From Rhodospirillaceae bacterium (lineage in GTDB: Bacteria; Pseudomonadota; Alphaproteobacteria; MPNO01; UBA2964), in the NCBI GenBank assembly GCA_018660305.1, contig JABJKO010000198.1, positions 1-5,178 on the forward strand: 5,178 bases of DNA, given 5' to 3'. How positions within the stretch are numbered: the stretch's first letter is position 1; each line of letters opens with the position of its first letter. The position numbers and the translations under genes are program-made. A model generated the notes under the pieces. It was not told where the DNA came from. It did not search any database and was given only the letters and a program-made list of their open reading frames with translations. Shown here piece by piece: positions 5,147 through 5,178 of the stretch.

Positions 5147-5178
5147 TCGCGCCAGCCCTCTCCCCCTCCCGACCACCC

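Noticed and set aside
5105..5176. N-terminal extension of the thioesterase to the ATG at 5176
   Set aside because: The extra 24 residues do not fit the fold, would run through the ribosome binding site, and the ATG at 5104 has ideal spacing.

Overview
The window looks like a moderately GC-rich proteobacterial chromosome segment, most likely alphaproteobacterial. That assignment rests on GC-rich third codon positions, compact gene packing and a -24/-12 (sigma-54 type) promoter; no rRNA or marker gene is present to confirm it. I see no mobile element, tRNA/rRNA gene or CRISPR array.

Layout from left to right. (1) 1-552, plus strand: the 3' end of a cyclic amidohydrolase gene carrying the dihydroorotase/allantoinase-type signature around an ATDHAPH motif. 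(2) 549-1700, minus strand: a complete M20 (ArgE/DapE-type) deacylase/peptidase gene, convergent with the first and overlapping its stop codon by 4 bases. Two of its expected metal ligands are replaced (Asn105 and Ala165). (3) 1701-2012: a 312-base divergent intergenic region with a 12-bp perfect inverted repeat (longer when mismatches are allowed), a candidate sigma-54 promoter facing right, and a 7-bp dyad overlapping its -24 element. (4) 2013-4690, plus strand: a three-gene ABC importer operon in the order periplasmic NMT1/THI5-like binding protein, ATPase, permease. Between the first two genes a strong hairpin lies exactly between a good Shine-Dalgarno sequence and the only possible start codon. 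(5) 4667-5104, minus strand: a hot-dog fold acyl-CoA thioesterase gene of the 4HBT type, whose 3' end overlaps the permease gene by 24 bases.

How the genes may work together: the importer belongs to the family that takes up pyrimidine-like and other small heterocyclic or sulfonate-type compounds. A ring-opening amidohydrolase and an M20 amide hydrolase next to it suggest uptake and stepwise hydrolysis of a cyclic amide or ureide, possibly as a nitrogen source under sigma-54 control. The substrate cannot be read from the sequence. The thioesterase has no obvious link to this pathway and may simply be a neighbour.

The least ordinary points are the altered metal centre of the M20 protein, the hairpin that would fold the ribosome binding site onto the start of the ATPase gene, and the structured divergent promoter region. 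I did not find evidence for a wholly new type of system.
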